Shown: positions 7,515-16,179, counted from the stretch's first letter. The stretch: DNA of 58,088 nt from Victivallales bacterium (GCA_016285345.1 JAEEQN010000016.1:1-58088), one strand, 5' to 3'. A program made the numbers and translations. The notes: a model not told the origin generated them from the sequence alone.

Positions 7515-8753
7515 ATGAAATACATCAAACGGGCTTTGGAATCTAATCTCCGACAGTCAGCAAGAACATACAAGGCCGTTCTACTCACCGGAGCAAGACA
7601 GGTCGGGAAGTCAACGCTCCTGAAACACCTGTTCCAAAAAGAATACAAGTGCATCTCGCTCGACGACCCGTTCCTAGAAGAGCAGGCGAAAACCGACGGA
7701 AACATGTTCCTGACCCTCAATCCGCCTCCGGTCATCGTGGACGAGGTCCAACATGCGCCCGAGCTCTTCCGCTATATCAAAATCCGCTGTGATGAAGCCG
7801 ACGCAAAGGGACTGTTTTTCCTTTCCGGCTCCCAGCCGTTTCACCTGATGAAGAAGGTTTCCGAAACGCTTTCCGGGCGGATTCACATCGTCGAATTGAA
7901 CGGGCTTTCCCTGCGTGAAATCCAGCATGACACGTTCAACGAGCGTTTTCTTCCGACGATGGAATACATCGCCGCACGGAGCAAAACGGCTTCCGCGCCG
8001 CAGAACATCTGGGAGATCATTCATCGCGGCGGCTACCCGGCCGTTCAGGACAAGGCGATCGAATGGTCCGCGTACTACGCCGATTATGTCAAGACCTACC
8101 TGGAACGGGACGTCCGCGATCTTTCCGCCGTTCAGGATTTGGACTGTTTCAGGCGGTTCCTGGTCGCCGCCGCCGCAAGGACCGGACAACTTTTGAACTA
8201 CTCCAACATCGCCGATGAGATCGGACGGGATTCCGTCACGGTCAAACGCTGGATTTCCATCCTTGAAGCGTCCGGCCTTGTTTATCTTCTGGAACCCTTC
8301 GCAAACAGCATTCTCAAACGGACGATCAAGACCCCGAAGCTTTACTTCCGCGACACGGGGCTTGTCTGTTACCTAACCCGCTGGCTGACCCCGGAAACGC
8401 TTGCCTATGGCGCGATGAGCGGACACATCTACGAGACATTCGCAGTTTCCGAAATTCTGAAATCGTTTGCGAACGCCGGACTGGACTACAGGCATTTCGT
8501 ATCGTTCTACCGGGGACACGGCAGCTCGGAAGACAAGGAATCCGAAATCGACCTGATCATTGAGGAAAACGGCGTCCTGTACCCGATTGAAATCAAACAA
8601 GGCACAAAAGTGAAAGCATCGGAAGCGGCGGCATTCCAGATTTTGGACAAAATCAAATCCTCAAAGCGCGGTTCCGGAGCAATTATCTGCAACTGTCCTC
8701 AGCCGGGGCGACTACGGGAAAATGTGCTGCAGATTCCAGTCTGGTACGTTTAA
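7515..8753 (+). CDS. AAA-family ATPase with DUF4143 domain
   Basis: A 412-residue cytoplasmic protein of the widespread AAA_14/DUF4143 family. Residues 20-150 hold the P-loop ATPase: Walker A GARQVGKST near 27-35 and a Walker B-like strand PPVIVDEVQ. The C-terminal part (about 200-380) is the DUF4143 domain, with SILEASGLVYLLEPF, a motif diagnostic of the family, and a PD-(D/E)xK-like strand EIDLIIEENGVLYPIEIKQG, suggesting a nuclease-type fold. These ATPases occur in many copies in gut anaerobes; their role is not settled. The start follows TTGAGGAGAAAACC. Composition is like the chromosome rather than the AT-rich block to its left. It stands alone. Confidence 0.9.
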   Translation: MKYIKRALESNLRQSARTYKAVLLTGARQVGKSTLLKHLFQKEYKCISLDDPFLEEQAKTDGNMFLTLNPPPVIVDEVQHAPELFRYIKIRCDEADAKGLFFLSGSQPFHLMKKVSETLSGRIHIVELNGLSLREIQHDTFNERFLPTMEYIAARSKTASAPQNIWEIIHRGGYPAVQDKAIEWSAYYADYVKTYLERDVRDLSAVQDLDCFRRFLVAAAARTGQLLNYSNIADEIGRDSVTVKRWISILEASGLVYLLEPFANSILKRTIKTPKLYFRDTGLVCYLTRWLTPETLAYGAMSGHIYETFAVSEILKSFANAGLDYRHFVSFYRGHGSSEDKESEIDLIIEENGVLYPIEIKQGTKVKASEAAAFQILDKIKSSKRGSGAIICNCPQPGRLRENVLQIPVWYV

Positions 8754-9204
8754 TGTCGGTTTTGTTTTTTTCTCCGTCGGCCTTTCGCGAGATAGCCTTT
8801 ATACGCTCATTTTACCTCAGTTAGAGTGTTTTTTATCTATGCGCTAAAAAGAAGCATAAGGGCGCATTATTCACTCAAAACCCATGACCTCCAAATGAAG
8901 AGGACTTTGTCTCGCGTCTCGTATGCACATGCGCGATTTTTTTGAGCTTGTTTTCTCCATGACCGTCTCGAGGGAGTGTCGAGTGAGTCATGTTTTTAGT
9001 GCGTTTATGCGAAAGGCTACGCATATCAGCGCGGGGGAGGACTCGGTCCTCCTCAGACCGCCAAAAAACAGAGAAAACGGAGAAAAATGGGGCCCATTTT
9101 GGCCATTTTTTGGGAAAATCGTCTTTTCCCATGACCGCCACCCGGGAAAAGAATGGTTCCGCAACGCGCTCAAACACAGTGGGTTGATGACATGGTTGCG
9201 GACA
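8754..9204. other. Gene-free intergenic stretch with hairpins
   Basis: No convincing gene. Open frames on both strands overlap one another and lack ribosome binding sites. A perfect hairpin, GGAGGAC-TCG-GTCCTCC, lies at about 9036-9052. Confidence 0.5.
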
Positions 9205-9231
9205 TAAAAAAAGCGCTCGGAGAGGGAGCGC
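9205..9231 (-). terminator. Terminator of the tRNA-Ala gene
   Basis: On the minus strand, GCGCTC (9231-9226) pairs with GAGCGC (9218-9213), followed by a run of T. Confidence 0.85.
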
Positions 9232-9242
9232 GGAAAAATCTA

Positions 9243-9319
9243 TGGTGGAGTATATGAGACTTGAACTCATGACCTCCTCGCTGCCAGCGAGGCGCTCTAG
9301 CCAACTGAGCTAATACCCC
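9243..9319 (-). tRNA. tRNA-Ala (anticodon GGC)
   Basis: A 77-base cloverleaf on the minus strand. The acceptor stem GGGGTAT pairs with ATACTCC and includes the G3-U70 wobble that marks alanine tRNA. The anticodon stem CCTCG/CGAGG encloses the loop CTGGCAG, anticodon GGC. The T arm reads ATGAG-TTCAAGT-CTCAT. CCA is encoded in the genome (9245-9243). It has its own promoter and terminator. Confidence 0.95.
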
Positions 9320-9339
9320 ATGTTCGATTGACGGAATCT

Positions 9340-9367
9340 AATATACCATCGTTTCGCGGAAAATCAA
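9340..9367 (-). promoter_or_regulatory. Promoter of tRNA-Ala
   Basis: On the minus strand, TTGATT (9367-9362), 16-base spacer, TATATT (9345-9340), about 20 bases before the mature 5' end. Confidence 0.75.
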
Positions 9368-9497
9368 GCTCGAAGCCGAAAAAAAGCCGAAAAAAGTTTC
9401 CGGCCCGTGTTCCTCTGTACAGAATCCGGCGAACAAATGGGAGAAACATCCACACTTTTGCGTCTATTGCGCCCCGCTGCGGATAAGCATCCAGGCA

Positions 9498-9532
9498 TAA
9501 AACGGGCCGAGTTTGTTCGACTCAGCCCGTTT
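9498..9532 (-). terminator. Terminator of the GMP synthetase gene
   Basis: A long stem, AAACGGGCCGAGT (9500-9512) with ACTCAGCCCGTTT (9520-9532), almost perfect. On the minus strand it follows the gene stop by about 40 bases and ends in TTTTA. Confidence 0.8.
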
Positions 9533-9568
9533 GATTCAGAAGAAGCTGTTTCAGGCCGCAGGAGGCGG

Positions 9569-10549
9569 TCACTCCCATTCGATGGTGGCCGGTCCCTTCG
9601 GGCTGAGGTCGTAGAGCACACGGCAGACGCCGGGGACTTCGGCGAGGATGCGGTCGGTGATCTTCTTCAGGACGGCCCAGTCGATCTCCGGCACGACCGC
9701 GGTCATGGCGTCGCGGGTATTCACCGCACGGATGATCACCGGCCAGTCGAACACGCGTTTGGAGTCACGCACGCCCGTGGAACGGTAATCCGGCACGACG
9801 GTGAAGAACTGCCAGACAGATTTCGTGAGACCGGCGCGGTCGAACTCCTCGCGGAGGATGGCGTCGGATTCTCGGAGCGCGGCGAGACGGTCGCGGGTGA
9901 TCGCGCCGGTGCAGCGGACGCCGAGACCGGGGCCCGGGAACGGCTGGCGGTTGACCATGGAGTCGGGGAGACCGAGGGCTGCGCCGATTACGCGCACTTC
10001 GTCCTTGAAGAGGAGCTTCACGGGCTCGACGAGCTCGAAATGCAGATCGGGCGGGAGACCGCCGACGTTGTGATGCGCCTTCACGCCGACGCTCTCGACG
10101 ATGTCGGGATAGATGGTACCCTGCGCGAGGAAATCGACGTCCGTGAGCTTGCGCGCCTCTTCCTCGAACACGCGGATGAACTCGCCGCCGATGATCTTGC
10201 GCTTCTGTTCGGGATCGGCGACGCCGGCGAGCTTGTCGAGGAAACGGTCGGTCGCGTCGATGTAGATCAGGTTCGCGCCGAGCTGGCTGCGGAACACCTC
10301 GACGACCTGTTCGCTTTCGCCTTTGCGCATCAGGCCGTGGTTCACATGCACGCACACGAGCTGCTGGCCGATCGCGCGGATCAGGAGCGCGGCCACCACG
10401 GAACTGTCCACGCCGCCTGAAAGCGCCAGGAGCACCTTGCGGGAGCCGACCTGCTGCCGTATGAGGGCGATCTGTTCTTCGATAAACTTGTCTGCGAGTT
10501 CTTTCGTGGTGATGCGGACCATATCGTCCGGGCGTTTGTTGCTGTCCAT
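9569..10549 (-). CDS. guaA: GMP synthase, ATP-pyrophosphatase subunit only (no glutaminase domain)
   Basis: Makes GMP from XMP, ATP and ammonia in purine synthesis. The 326-residue protein carries the full synthetase half: P-loop LSGGVDSSVVAALL near residue 48, HVNHGLMRKGE, GPGLGVRC, and the conserved C-terminus PKGPATIEWE. The usual N-terminal class I amidotransferase domain (about 190 residues with a Cys-His-Glu triad) is absent. The ATG at 10549 is supported by AAAGGATTCCGCT and by a promoter about 80 bases upstream, and nothing amidotransferase-like lies upstream. Split GuaA is common in archaea and rare in bacteria. The glutaminase subunit would have to be encoded elsewhere, or the enzyme uses free ammonia. 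Confidence 0.92.
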   Translation of the reverse strand: MDSNKRPDDMVRITTKELADKFIEEQIALIRQQVGSRKVLLALSGGVDSSVVAALLIRAIGQQLVCVHVNHGLMRKGESEQVVEVFRSQLGANLIYIDATDRFLDKLAGVADPEQKRKIIGGEFIRVFEEEARKLTDVDFLAQGTIYPDIVESVGVKAHHNVGGLPPDLHFELVEPVKLLFKDEVRVIGAALGLPDSMVNRQPFPGPGLGVRCTGAITRDRLAALRESDAILREEFDRAGLTKSVWQFFTVVPDYRSTGVRDSKRVFDWPVIIRAVNTRDAMTAVVPEIDWAVLKKITDRILAEVPGVCRVLYDLSPKGPATIEWE

Positions 10550-10627
10550 AGCGGAATCCTTTATTTGAGAAGTTGAAGCGCCGCAAGTCCGTGTTTTCCT
10601 TCTTCGCGGCTGTGATTTCATCCAGTT

Positions 10628-10655
10628 ATTATACTGCGTTTTCCGCAAAAATCAA
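10628..10655 (-). promoter_or_regulatory. Promoter of guaA
   Basis: On the minus strand, TTGATT (10655-10650), 16-base spacer, TATAAT (10633-10628). It is the only perfect TATAAT among the promoters I find here. Confidence 0.75.
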
Positions 10656-10666
10656 GAAAAAACGAG

Positions 10667-10698
10667 AAAAAAATGTGCCGGACCGTCAAGTCCGGCAC
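10667..10698 (-). terminator. Terminator of the FG-GAP protein gene
   Basis: Perfect 9-bp stem GTGCCGGAC (10675-10683) with GTCCGGCAC (10690-10698). On the minus strand it is followed by A and seven T. Confidence 0.85.
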
Positions 10699-10790
10699 AG
10701 TATCAGCACTGCTTACGGTGTGCTCAAGCGGGAGAGCAAGCCCTCCACTTCGGTTGTGCCTTGCCTTGCTTCGCAACGGCACGGGGAACA
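10699..10790. repeat. Intergenic hairpin cluster (REP-like)
   Basis: After the terminator come further imperfect hairpins, including AGCAC...GTGCT near 10706-10724 and GTGCC...GGCAC near 10756-10782. The segment ACTTCGGTTGTGCC closely resembles ACTGCGGTTGTGCC at 15985-15998 in the other hairpin cluster, which suggests a dispersed intergenic repeat family. Confidence 0.45.
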
Positions 10791-10797
10791 TGCCATG

Positions 10798-13428
10798 CTA
10801 TGCGATGACAGTCCATTCCGTGCCGACGCCGTATCCCAGGATATTCCAGTTGTCCTGGATGGCGTTGGTGTAGTAGCCGAGCATGCCGGTGGAATACTGA
10901 CGGACCAGGAGGTCATCCTGCTGGTCGCCGTTGTAATCGCCGCAGCCGGCAATGAACCAGTCGCCGGGATCGAGCTGGCCGATCGAAGCCCAATCGTCGG
11001 GGTTGCCGTCCGCGAGCATGACCATCGAACCGGAATTCTCATGGAACAGCACGATGTCGTCCCTGCCGTCGCCGGCGAAGTCGCCGATCGCACGGAGTTC
11101 CCAGCCGGACCAGTTGTTGACACCGGTGCCGAGAAGCGTCGACACGCCGTCGATGCCGACGGAGTAGAACAGCTGGCCGCCGTTGTAGCTCATCAGCACG
11201 GAATCCCTGCCGTCGCCGTCGAAATCGCCGCAACCGGCCAGAGTCCATGCGCTTCCGCCGAAGTCGGTGCTGAGACCGACCCATTCCTCTGTGCCGTCGA
11301 TCCATGCGCCGAGAGCATAGATTTCCGGGGCATACCAGACGATGGAATTCGCGCCGGATGCGTTTCCGGTCAGGTTGCCGACCTTGTTCCGCCAGGCGAC
11401 GCCGCTTCCGGAATCGATCAGGAATCCGATGGTATGCCAGTTTGCATCCACATCCACGCCCTCCGAATAATATCCGACATACGTGCCTTTCATGTCGATG
11501 ATCGTCGCTTCGCCCATCATCACGGTATCCGCCTTGCCGTCGCCGTTCATGTCATGGGCTCCGAGGATATTCCATTCCGGCGATCTGCCGCGTCCCTGGC
11601 TCTGCCATTGCGCCTGTCCGTTCATCCAGAATCCGGTCTGATAGTCTCCGCCTGTCCATTGGAACAGGACATCGCTGATGCCGCTGCCGTCGATGTCGCT
11701 CTTCGCGGGTTTCGCCGAAGTCTGCTGGACCATCCAGAGGCCGGTGCCGCCCATCGTGGAGAGGACGTAGTCGGTGCCGTCGATCACGACGCCTTCTTCG
11801 TAGACGGTGCCGTTGACCTGGAACACGACGTCTTCGCCGATCGTGCCGCTGACGAACTGATAGGAGTTTTCCGTAAGTCCGGAAAGGGTGACCTCCAGGT
11901 CAATGACGCTGCCGAAGACGTCAGCCGTGACCGCGATGGGATCCGCAGGCTCAACAGTGATTTGGATCGTACCGCCGCCGGTGATCGCGCCGGTGGTCAG
12001 GGATCCGTCAATCGTGATCGTACCGGCGTTCGTAACCGAGCCTGTTCCGGTCACGGTCCCGGCGATATCGAGCTGACCTTCGGTTTTGTTGAAGATATCG
12101 CCCGTCAGAGTAAAGCCTTCGCCGGTGAATTCGAACAGGCCGCTGTTCTCGATCGACGCGACATTGACCGCGGTGGGCAGCGCAGCCTCGCTGTAGATCG
12201 TAAAGGTGCCGCCGTTGATGATTGTCCCGGCGTTGATGGATGCGCCTTCAACCAACCCGGTTACGGCAGAATCATCAATGTAGGAGACAGAGAAGAGACC
12301 GGTGGCGTTGTTCGTGATGGTGCCGGTGGACTCGACGATTCTGGTGGAGATTCCGCCATTGTTCGTGATGTCGCCCACAGTGAGCCTGCCGGCGATGATT
12401 AAGCCGTTTTCATTTTCGATGTCGTTTCCGAGGTTGTTCAGAGTAGCGGCCTGGATCCAGCCGTTGATACCGGCATTGAGCTTGGCGATAATACCGTCGG
12501 CATTTCCGTTGTTGATCGTTCCGGTGACATTGATGCCTACACCGGTTTCTTTGGGCGCGGCGGTTTGAATTTCGCCGGAAACGTTATCGATCGATCCTGC
12601 GTTGACCTCTCCGGCGATGATATAACCCCGTGTGCATTTTTCCTCGATTTCAGGATAATAGCCGTCACTGTAGATGGAACCCGCGGTCAGGATGCCGACC
12701 TCGATTTGGCGGTAGTTGCGGAGCTCGCCGGAAATATCGATCTGGTGATCCGGCTGCATTTCCGTGCCGAGTATACCATAGTTCACGACGTTTCCGGTGA
12801 CCTCGAACTCCCTGGCGGTGATCACGGTGTTGTCACGCGCCTCCGCCGTGTCGTCCTCGTTGGCGTTCTGGAGGTCGCCGACGACGATCAGTTTTCTCTT
12901 CGTGGCATCGATGGTGCCGTGGTTGGTGATTGCGCCATTGATGGTGGCATGATCGCTTACGACGGTGATCGTGCCGGCGTTGACGACCGTGGAGCCCTGC
13001 AGGGTGGTGCCCGCATTGAGGTTGATCGTGCCGCCCTCCATGTTCATGACCGCGCTGGTGGCGGTCAGAACCCCGTTTTTGTCCAGATCGAACTCGCCGA
13101 AGTTGGTGAAACTCTTAACAGAGAAGACGATCGCGCCGTCCGTCGTGACCGTGCCGGTGTTGTTGAACGCGTTGGCGGTAACGGTCGTGCCGACGACCTC
13201 TCCGTCGCCGTCGTATTTCAGGTCACTGATCGTGAGATCGGCGGCGTTTAGATAATCGACATCGGCGCCGCCCTGGGGGCCGCCGTAGGTGTAGATGGTT
13301 TCGGCCGCTGTGGCCTTGTCGGTCGCTTTGACGAGTTCCTGAAACGCATCAACGTCCCATGTGTATTCTTCGGGGACGACATCCGGATTGAAATCCGGGC
13401 TTACGAGATAAGTGAACTTGACTACCAT
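10798..13428 (-). CDS. Beta-solenoid / FG-GAP repeat surface protein without signal peptide
   Basis: An 876-residue acidic, cysteine-poor protein. Residues 1-90 form a short N-terminal region (YLVSPDFNPDVVPEEYTWD). Residues 90-520 are short beta-strand repeats rich in N-x-G-T-I patterns (for example ITNNGTI-like units), as in adhesin beta-solenoids. From about 575 to the end there are five FG-GAP/VCBS-type calcium motifs: DIDGSGISD, DMNGDGKAD, DFDGDGRDS, DFAGDGRDD and DYNGDQQDD. There is no Sec signal peptide, despite the clearly extracellular design; the start is fixed by CAAAGGAGAAACC. Export by a type I system is the simplest explanation, and a HlyB/HlyD pair lies at 49.5-53.6 kb. It has its own promoter, a 260-base leader and a terminator. 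Ligand unknown. Confidence 0.85.
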   Translation of the reverse strand: MVVKFTYLVSPDFNPDVVPEEYTWDVDAFQELVKATDKATAAETIYTYGGPQGGADVDYLNAADLTISDLKYDGDGEVVGTTVTANAFNNTGTVTTDGAIVFSVKSFTNFGEFDLDKNGVLTATSAVMNMEGGTINLNAGTTLQGSTVVNAGTITVVSDHATINGAITNHGTIDATKRKLIVVGDLQNANEDDTAEARDNTVITAREFEVTGNVVNYGILGTEMQPDHQIDISGELRNYRQIEVGILTAGSIYSDGYYPEIEEKCTRGYIIAGEVNAGSIDNVSGEIQTAAPKETGVGINVTGTINNGNADGIIAKLNAGINGWIQAATLNNLGNDIENENGLIIAGRLTVGDITNNGGISTRIVESTGTITNNATGLFSVSYIDDSAVTGLVEGASINAGTIINGGTFTIYSEAALPTAVNVASIENSGLFEFTGEGFTLTGDIFNKTEGQLDIAGTVTGTGSVTNAGTITIDGSLTTGAITGGGTIQITVEPADPIAVTADVFGSVIDLEVTLSGLTENSYQFVSGTIGEDVVFQVNGTVYEEGVVIDGTDYVLSTMGGTGLWMVQQTSAKPAKSDIDGSGISDVLFQWTGGDYQTGFWMNGQAQWQSQGRGRSPEWNILGAHDMNGDGKADTVMMGEATIIDMKGTYVGYYSEGVDVDANWHTIGFLIDSGSGVAWRNKVGNLTGNASGANSIVWYAPEIYALGAWIDGTEEWVGLSTDFGGSAWTLAGCGDFDGDGRDSVLMSYNGGQLFYSVGIDGVSTLLGTGVNNWSGWELRAIGDFAGDGRDDIVLFHENSGSMVMLADGNPDDWASIGQLDPGDWFIAGCGDYNGDQQDDLLVRQYSTGMLGYYTNAIQDNWNILGYGVGTEWTVIA

Positions 13429-13689
13429 GGTTTCTCCTTTGTTTTGCCGGATGGTTACGGCTGGTTATAAAAAATGAAAGATGCATAGAGGAGGGGATGC
13501 CGGGGAACGCTTCGCCTGGCTGGAAGCGAAACTTGACGAAAAAAACTTGTTTGCTCGCCTGGCTGATTCTCTACAACACACATCCCCGCCGTGTCAAAAC
13601 ACGTCGGTATCAGAAGCTTGTTGCATGTCCCGGCAGGCGTCATGTCTTCCCCCTGATTAAAATATATGAAACCAGTAGAGTATATATTT
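13429..13689 (-). other. Long leader of the FG-GAP protein gene
   Basis: About 255 bases separate the promoter from the start codon. The leader contains two copies of an 11-base direct repeat (plus strand TCGCCTGGCTG at 13512-13522 and 13555-13565) and several short hairpins. I recognise no known riboswitch. The opposite strand shows no gene. Confidence 0.45.
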
Positions 13690-13718
13690 ACTATAACTTC
13701 ATCGCGCGCGGAAATCAA
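13690..13718 (-). promoter_or_regulatory. Promoter of the FG-GAP protein gene
   Basis: On the minus strand, TTGATT (13718-13713), 17-base spacer, TATAGT (13695-13690). Confidence 0.65.
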
Positions 13719-13813
13719 GCAGGGAAAAAAGTTTTTCTTCGATTTCTTCCGCCCCCTGCAACATGAAACGCTTCGGCATGGCTCGATTCTCCGCCAAAAT
13801 CGCGTTGTTCAGC

Positions 13814-13842
13814 TTGAAAAAGGCCCGCTTCCGGTGTATATT
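13814..13842 (+). promoter_or_regulatory. Promoter of dxs
   Basis: TTGAAA (13814-13819), 17-base spacer, TATATT (13837-13842), about 50 bases before the dxs ATG. Confidence 0.75.
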
Positions 13843-13891
13843 AATAAATTATACTTTTTCACGCACATTCTTGGAAACCGGCCTCGGATTC

Positions 13892-15766
13892 ATGGATAAA
13901 ATCCTTCAGCGCATTCATTCTCCGGAAGACCTCCGGAAGCTCACGGGAAAGGAGCTCACCGCCCTGCCCGAGGAGATTCGCAAACGGATCATCGACGTGG
14001 TTTCCAGGAACGGCGGCCACCTCGCGCCGAACCTCGGCACGGTCGAACTCACGATCGCACTCCACATGGTGTTCCACGCCCCCGAGGACAAGATCCTGTG
14101 GGACGTCAGCCACCAGGCGTACACGCACAAGCTCCTGACCGGCCGCGAAGACAGATTCGACTCGCTCCGCCAGAAGGGCGGCATCAGCGGGTTCACCAAG
14201 ATGGACGAATCCCCCTACGACTGCTTCGGTTCCGGCCACTCCGGCACCGCGCTCTCCGCCGCCATGGGATTCGAGGTCGCGGACCATTTGCTGAAGAAGG
14301 AGGATCGTGTGGTCGCGGTCGTCGGCGACGGCGCGCTCACCAACGGCATCACGTTCGAGGCGCTGAACAACCTGCGTTCGACCTGCCGCGGCCTGATCCT
14401 GATCGTGAACGACAACAAGATGTCGATCGCCCGCAGCACCGGCGCGATCTCGCGCATCCTGAACCGCATCATCACGGCCAAGCTGTACAACCGTACGAAA
14501 TCGGCGCTGAAATATTTCCTCCGCATTTTCCCGCACGGAGAGAACATGATCGGCGGCATCCAGGGACTCGAAAACTCGCTGAAAAGTCTGCTCGTGCCGG
14601 GCGTGTTCTTCGAGGAAATGGGCATCCGCTACATCGGCCCTGTGAACGGACACAACCTCGTCGACCTGATCCGCACGCTCCGCCGCGTGAAGGACAACGA
14701 CCTGCCGGTGATCGTCCATGTCATCACGGAGAAGGGACGCGGGTGCAAGTTCGCGAACGAGGACCCCGAGCTGTTCCACGGCATCGGCAAGTTCAACCCG
14801 GAGACAGGCGAGCTCATCCGCAGCGCCGGCGCGAAACCGACGTTCTCCGCCGTCTTCGGCAAGTCGCTCGAAAAACTCGCCGCGCAGGACCCGAAGCTCG
14901 TCACCGTCGCCGCCGCCATGGCGTTCGGATGCGGCATCCCGCACGAATTCATCCGCAAATACCGCGAACGCTTCTTCGACGTGGGCATCGCCGAGGAACA
15001 CGCCATCGCGTTTGCCGCCGGGCTCGCCGCCAACGGCTGCCACCCGGTCGCCGCCATCTACGCCACGTTCTCCCAGCGCGCGCTCGACTGCCTCTTCCAC
15101 GATGTCGGGCTCCAGAACCTCCCGGTCCTCCTCTGCGAAGACCGCGCCGGACTCGTCGAGGACGGCCCCACGCACCACGGCATCTACGACGTGTCGTTCC
15201 TGCGCGCCATCCCGAACATGTCCATCCTGATGCCCGCGAACGAGGACGAACTCCCCATGATGATGGAGGCCGTGCTGAAGCACCCGTGCCCCGCCGTCAT
15301 ACGTTACCCGAAGGGCAATTCCGGACGCCCCGACGGCGATCCCGCGCCCGCGCCCATCGAATGGGGCAAGGCCGCCGTCGTCCGCGAGGGCTCCGACCTC
15401 TCGTTCTGGTGCGCCGGACGCGAAATCTACACGGCGTTGGCCGCCGCGGACATCCTCGAAAAGAAGCACGGCCTCCGCGCCGCCGTCGTGAACGTGCGCT
15501 TCCTGAAGCCGTTCGACGCCGCGCTGTTCAAGCAATATCTCGACAAGCCTGTCATCACGCTCGAAGACCACGTGAAACAGGGCGGCCTGGCGTCCATCGC
15601 CGCCGAGCTCGCCGCGGGCACCGGCTGTCCCGCCCTGATCTCCTGCGGCTGGGACGCCGACGAGATCATCCCGCACGGTTCCACCGCGAAGATCCGCGAG
15701 GAGCACGGCTTCACGTCCGAAGCCATCGCGGAAGTCGTCGCCGCGAAAGTCCTTTCTTTGCGATGA
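13892..15766 (+). CDS. dxs: 1-deoxy-D-xylulose-5-phosphate synthase
   Basis: Condenses pyruvate and glyceraldehyde 3-phosphate using thiamine diphosphate, the first step of the MEP isoprenoid pathway. The 624-residue protein has the normal family length. Visible motifs are the N-terminal HLAPNLGTVELTIALH, DVSHQAYTHK, the ThDP/Mg site GDGALTNGITFEALNN, the DRAGLVEDGPTHHG segment of the pyrimidine domain, and the transketolase C-terminal domain. I chose the ATG at 13892 (MDKILQRI) because it begins the conserved region and lies about 50 bases after a consensus promoter; a longer in-frame start at 13763 would lie upstream of that promoter. No strong Shine-Dalgarno is visible. The gene appears to stand alone before the tRNA genes. 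Confidence 0.95.
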   Translation: MDKILQRIHSPEDLRKLTGKELTALPEEIRKRIIDVVSRNGGHLAPNLGTVELTIALHMVFHAPEDKILWDVSHQAYTHKLLTGREDRFDSLRQKGGISGFTKMDESPYDCFGSGHSGTALSAAMGFEVADHLLKKEDRVVAVVGDGALTNGITFEALNNLRSTCRGLILIVNDNKMSIARSTGAISRILNRIITAKLYNRTKSALKYFLRIFPHGENMIGGIQGLENSLKSLLVPGVFFEEMGIRYIGPVNGHNLVDLIRTLRRVKDNDLPVIVHVITEKGRGCKFANEDPELFHGIGKFNPETGELIRSAGAKPTFSAVFGKSLEKLAAQDPKLVTVAAAMAFGCGIPHEFIRKYRERFFDVGIAEEHAIAFAAGLAANGCHPVAAIYATFSQRALDCLFHDVGLQNLPVLLCEDRAGLVEDGPTHHGIYDVSFLRAIPNMSILMPANEDELPMMMEAVLKHPCPAVIRYPKGNSGRPDGDPAPAPIEWGKAAVVREGSDLSFWCAGREIYTALAAADILEKKHGLRAAVVNVRFLKPFDAALFKQYLDKPVITLEDHVKQGGLASIAAELAAGTGCPALISCGWDADEIIPHGSTAKIREEHGFTSEAIAEVVAAKVLSLR

Positions 15767-15851
15767 GCACAGCCTGTAAAAATCATTCTTTTTCGGGCTT
15801 TCAACTGGAATTTTCGGGAAAACGTGCTAAAGTAAAAAGTGTTTTTTTCGT

Positions 15852-15925
15852 AACCCTGTGGTGTAATGGCAGCACAAGTGGTTTTGGTCCACTTAGTTCA
15901 GGTTCGAGTCCTGACAGGGTTGCCA
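15852..15925 (+). tRNA. tRNA-Gln (anticodon TTG)
   Basis: A 74-base cloverleaf: acceptor AACCCTG/CAGGGTT, D-arm region TGGTGTAATGGCAGCA, anticodon stem AGTGG/CCACT around TTTTGGT (anticodon TTG), T arm with GTTCGAGTC, discriminator G and encoded CCA. Confidence 0.95.
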
Positions 15926-15927
15926 CA

Positions 15928-16057
15928 CCCACGAAGTGGGCCGAGTAGTGCGCGGCTGCGCTCGCGCACGAGGCGGATGCCTCGACTGCGGTTGTGCCCA
16001 GCTCCGCTCGGGCACTCACGGAGTGTGTCGAGCAGTGTGCGGCTAACGCTTTCACAC
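15928..16057. repeat. Intergenic cluster of five hairpins (REP-like)
   Basis: Five consecutive hairpins: CCCAC/GTGGG (15928-15940), GTGCGCG/CGCGCAC (15948-15969), GAGGC/GCCTC (15970-15983), GTGCCC/GGGCAC (15994-16015) and GTGTG/CACAC (16035-16057). Loops repeat a GCT-x-CGCT theme. The cluster lies between tRNA-Gln and tRNA-Gly and shares a 14-base near match with the cluster at 10.7 kb. Confidence 0.5.
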
Positions 16058-16135
16058 GAAGAGTACAAAAAGCCCCGATCCTCACCTCAATTCTCCCTGA
16101 AACAAACTTTTTTGAGAAAAATGTGCGTTTCGAGC

Positions 16136-16163
16136 TTGCTTTTTCGGAAATGAGTGCTAGATT
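16136..16163 (+). promoter_or_regulatory. Promoter of the tRNA-Gly pair
   Basis: TTGCTT (16136-16141), 16-base spacer, TAGATT (16158-16163), about 16 bases before the first tRNA-Gly. Confidence 0.55.
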
Positions 16164-16179
16164 AAATAGCATGCCAGAT

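Noticed and set aside
7238-7735. 165-codon open frame on the minus strand
   Set aside because: It overlaps the promoter and first 220 bases of the DUF4143 gene and has no protein character of its own.
8875-9270. Overlapping short frames on both strands before tRNA-Ala
   Set aside because: They overlap each other and the tRNA terminator, with no ribosome binding sites.
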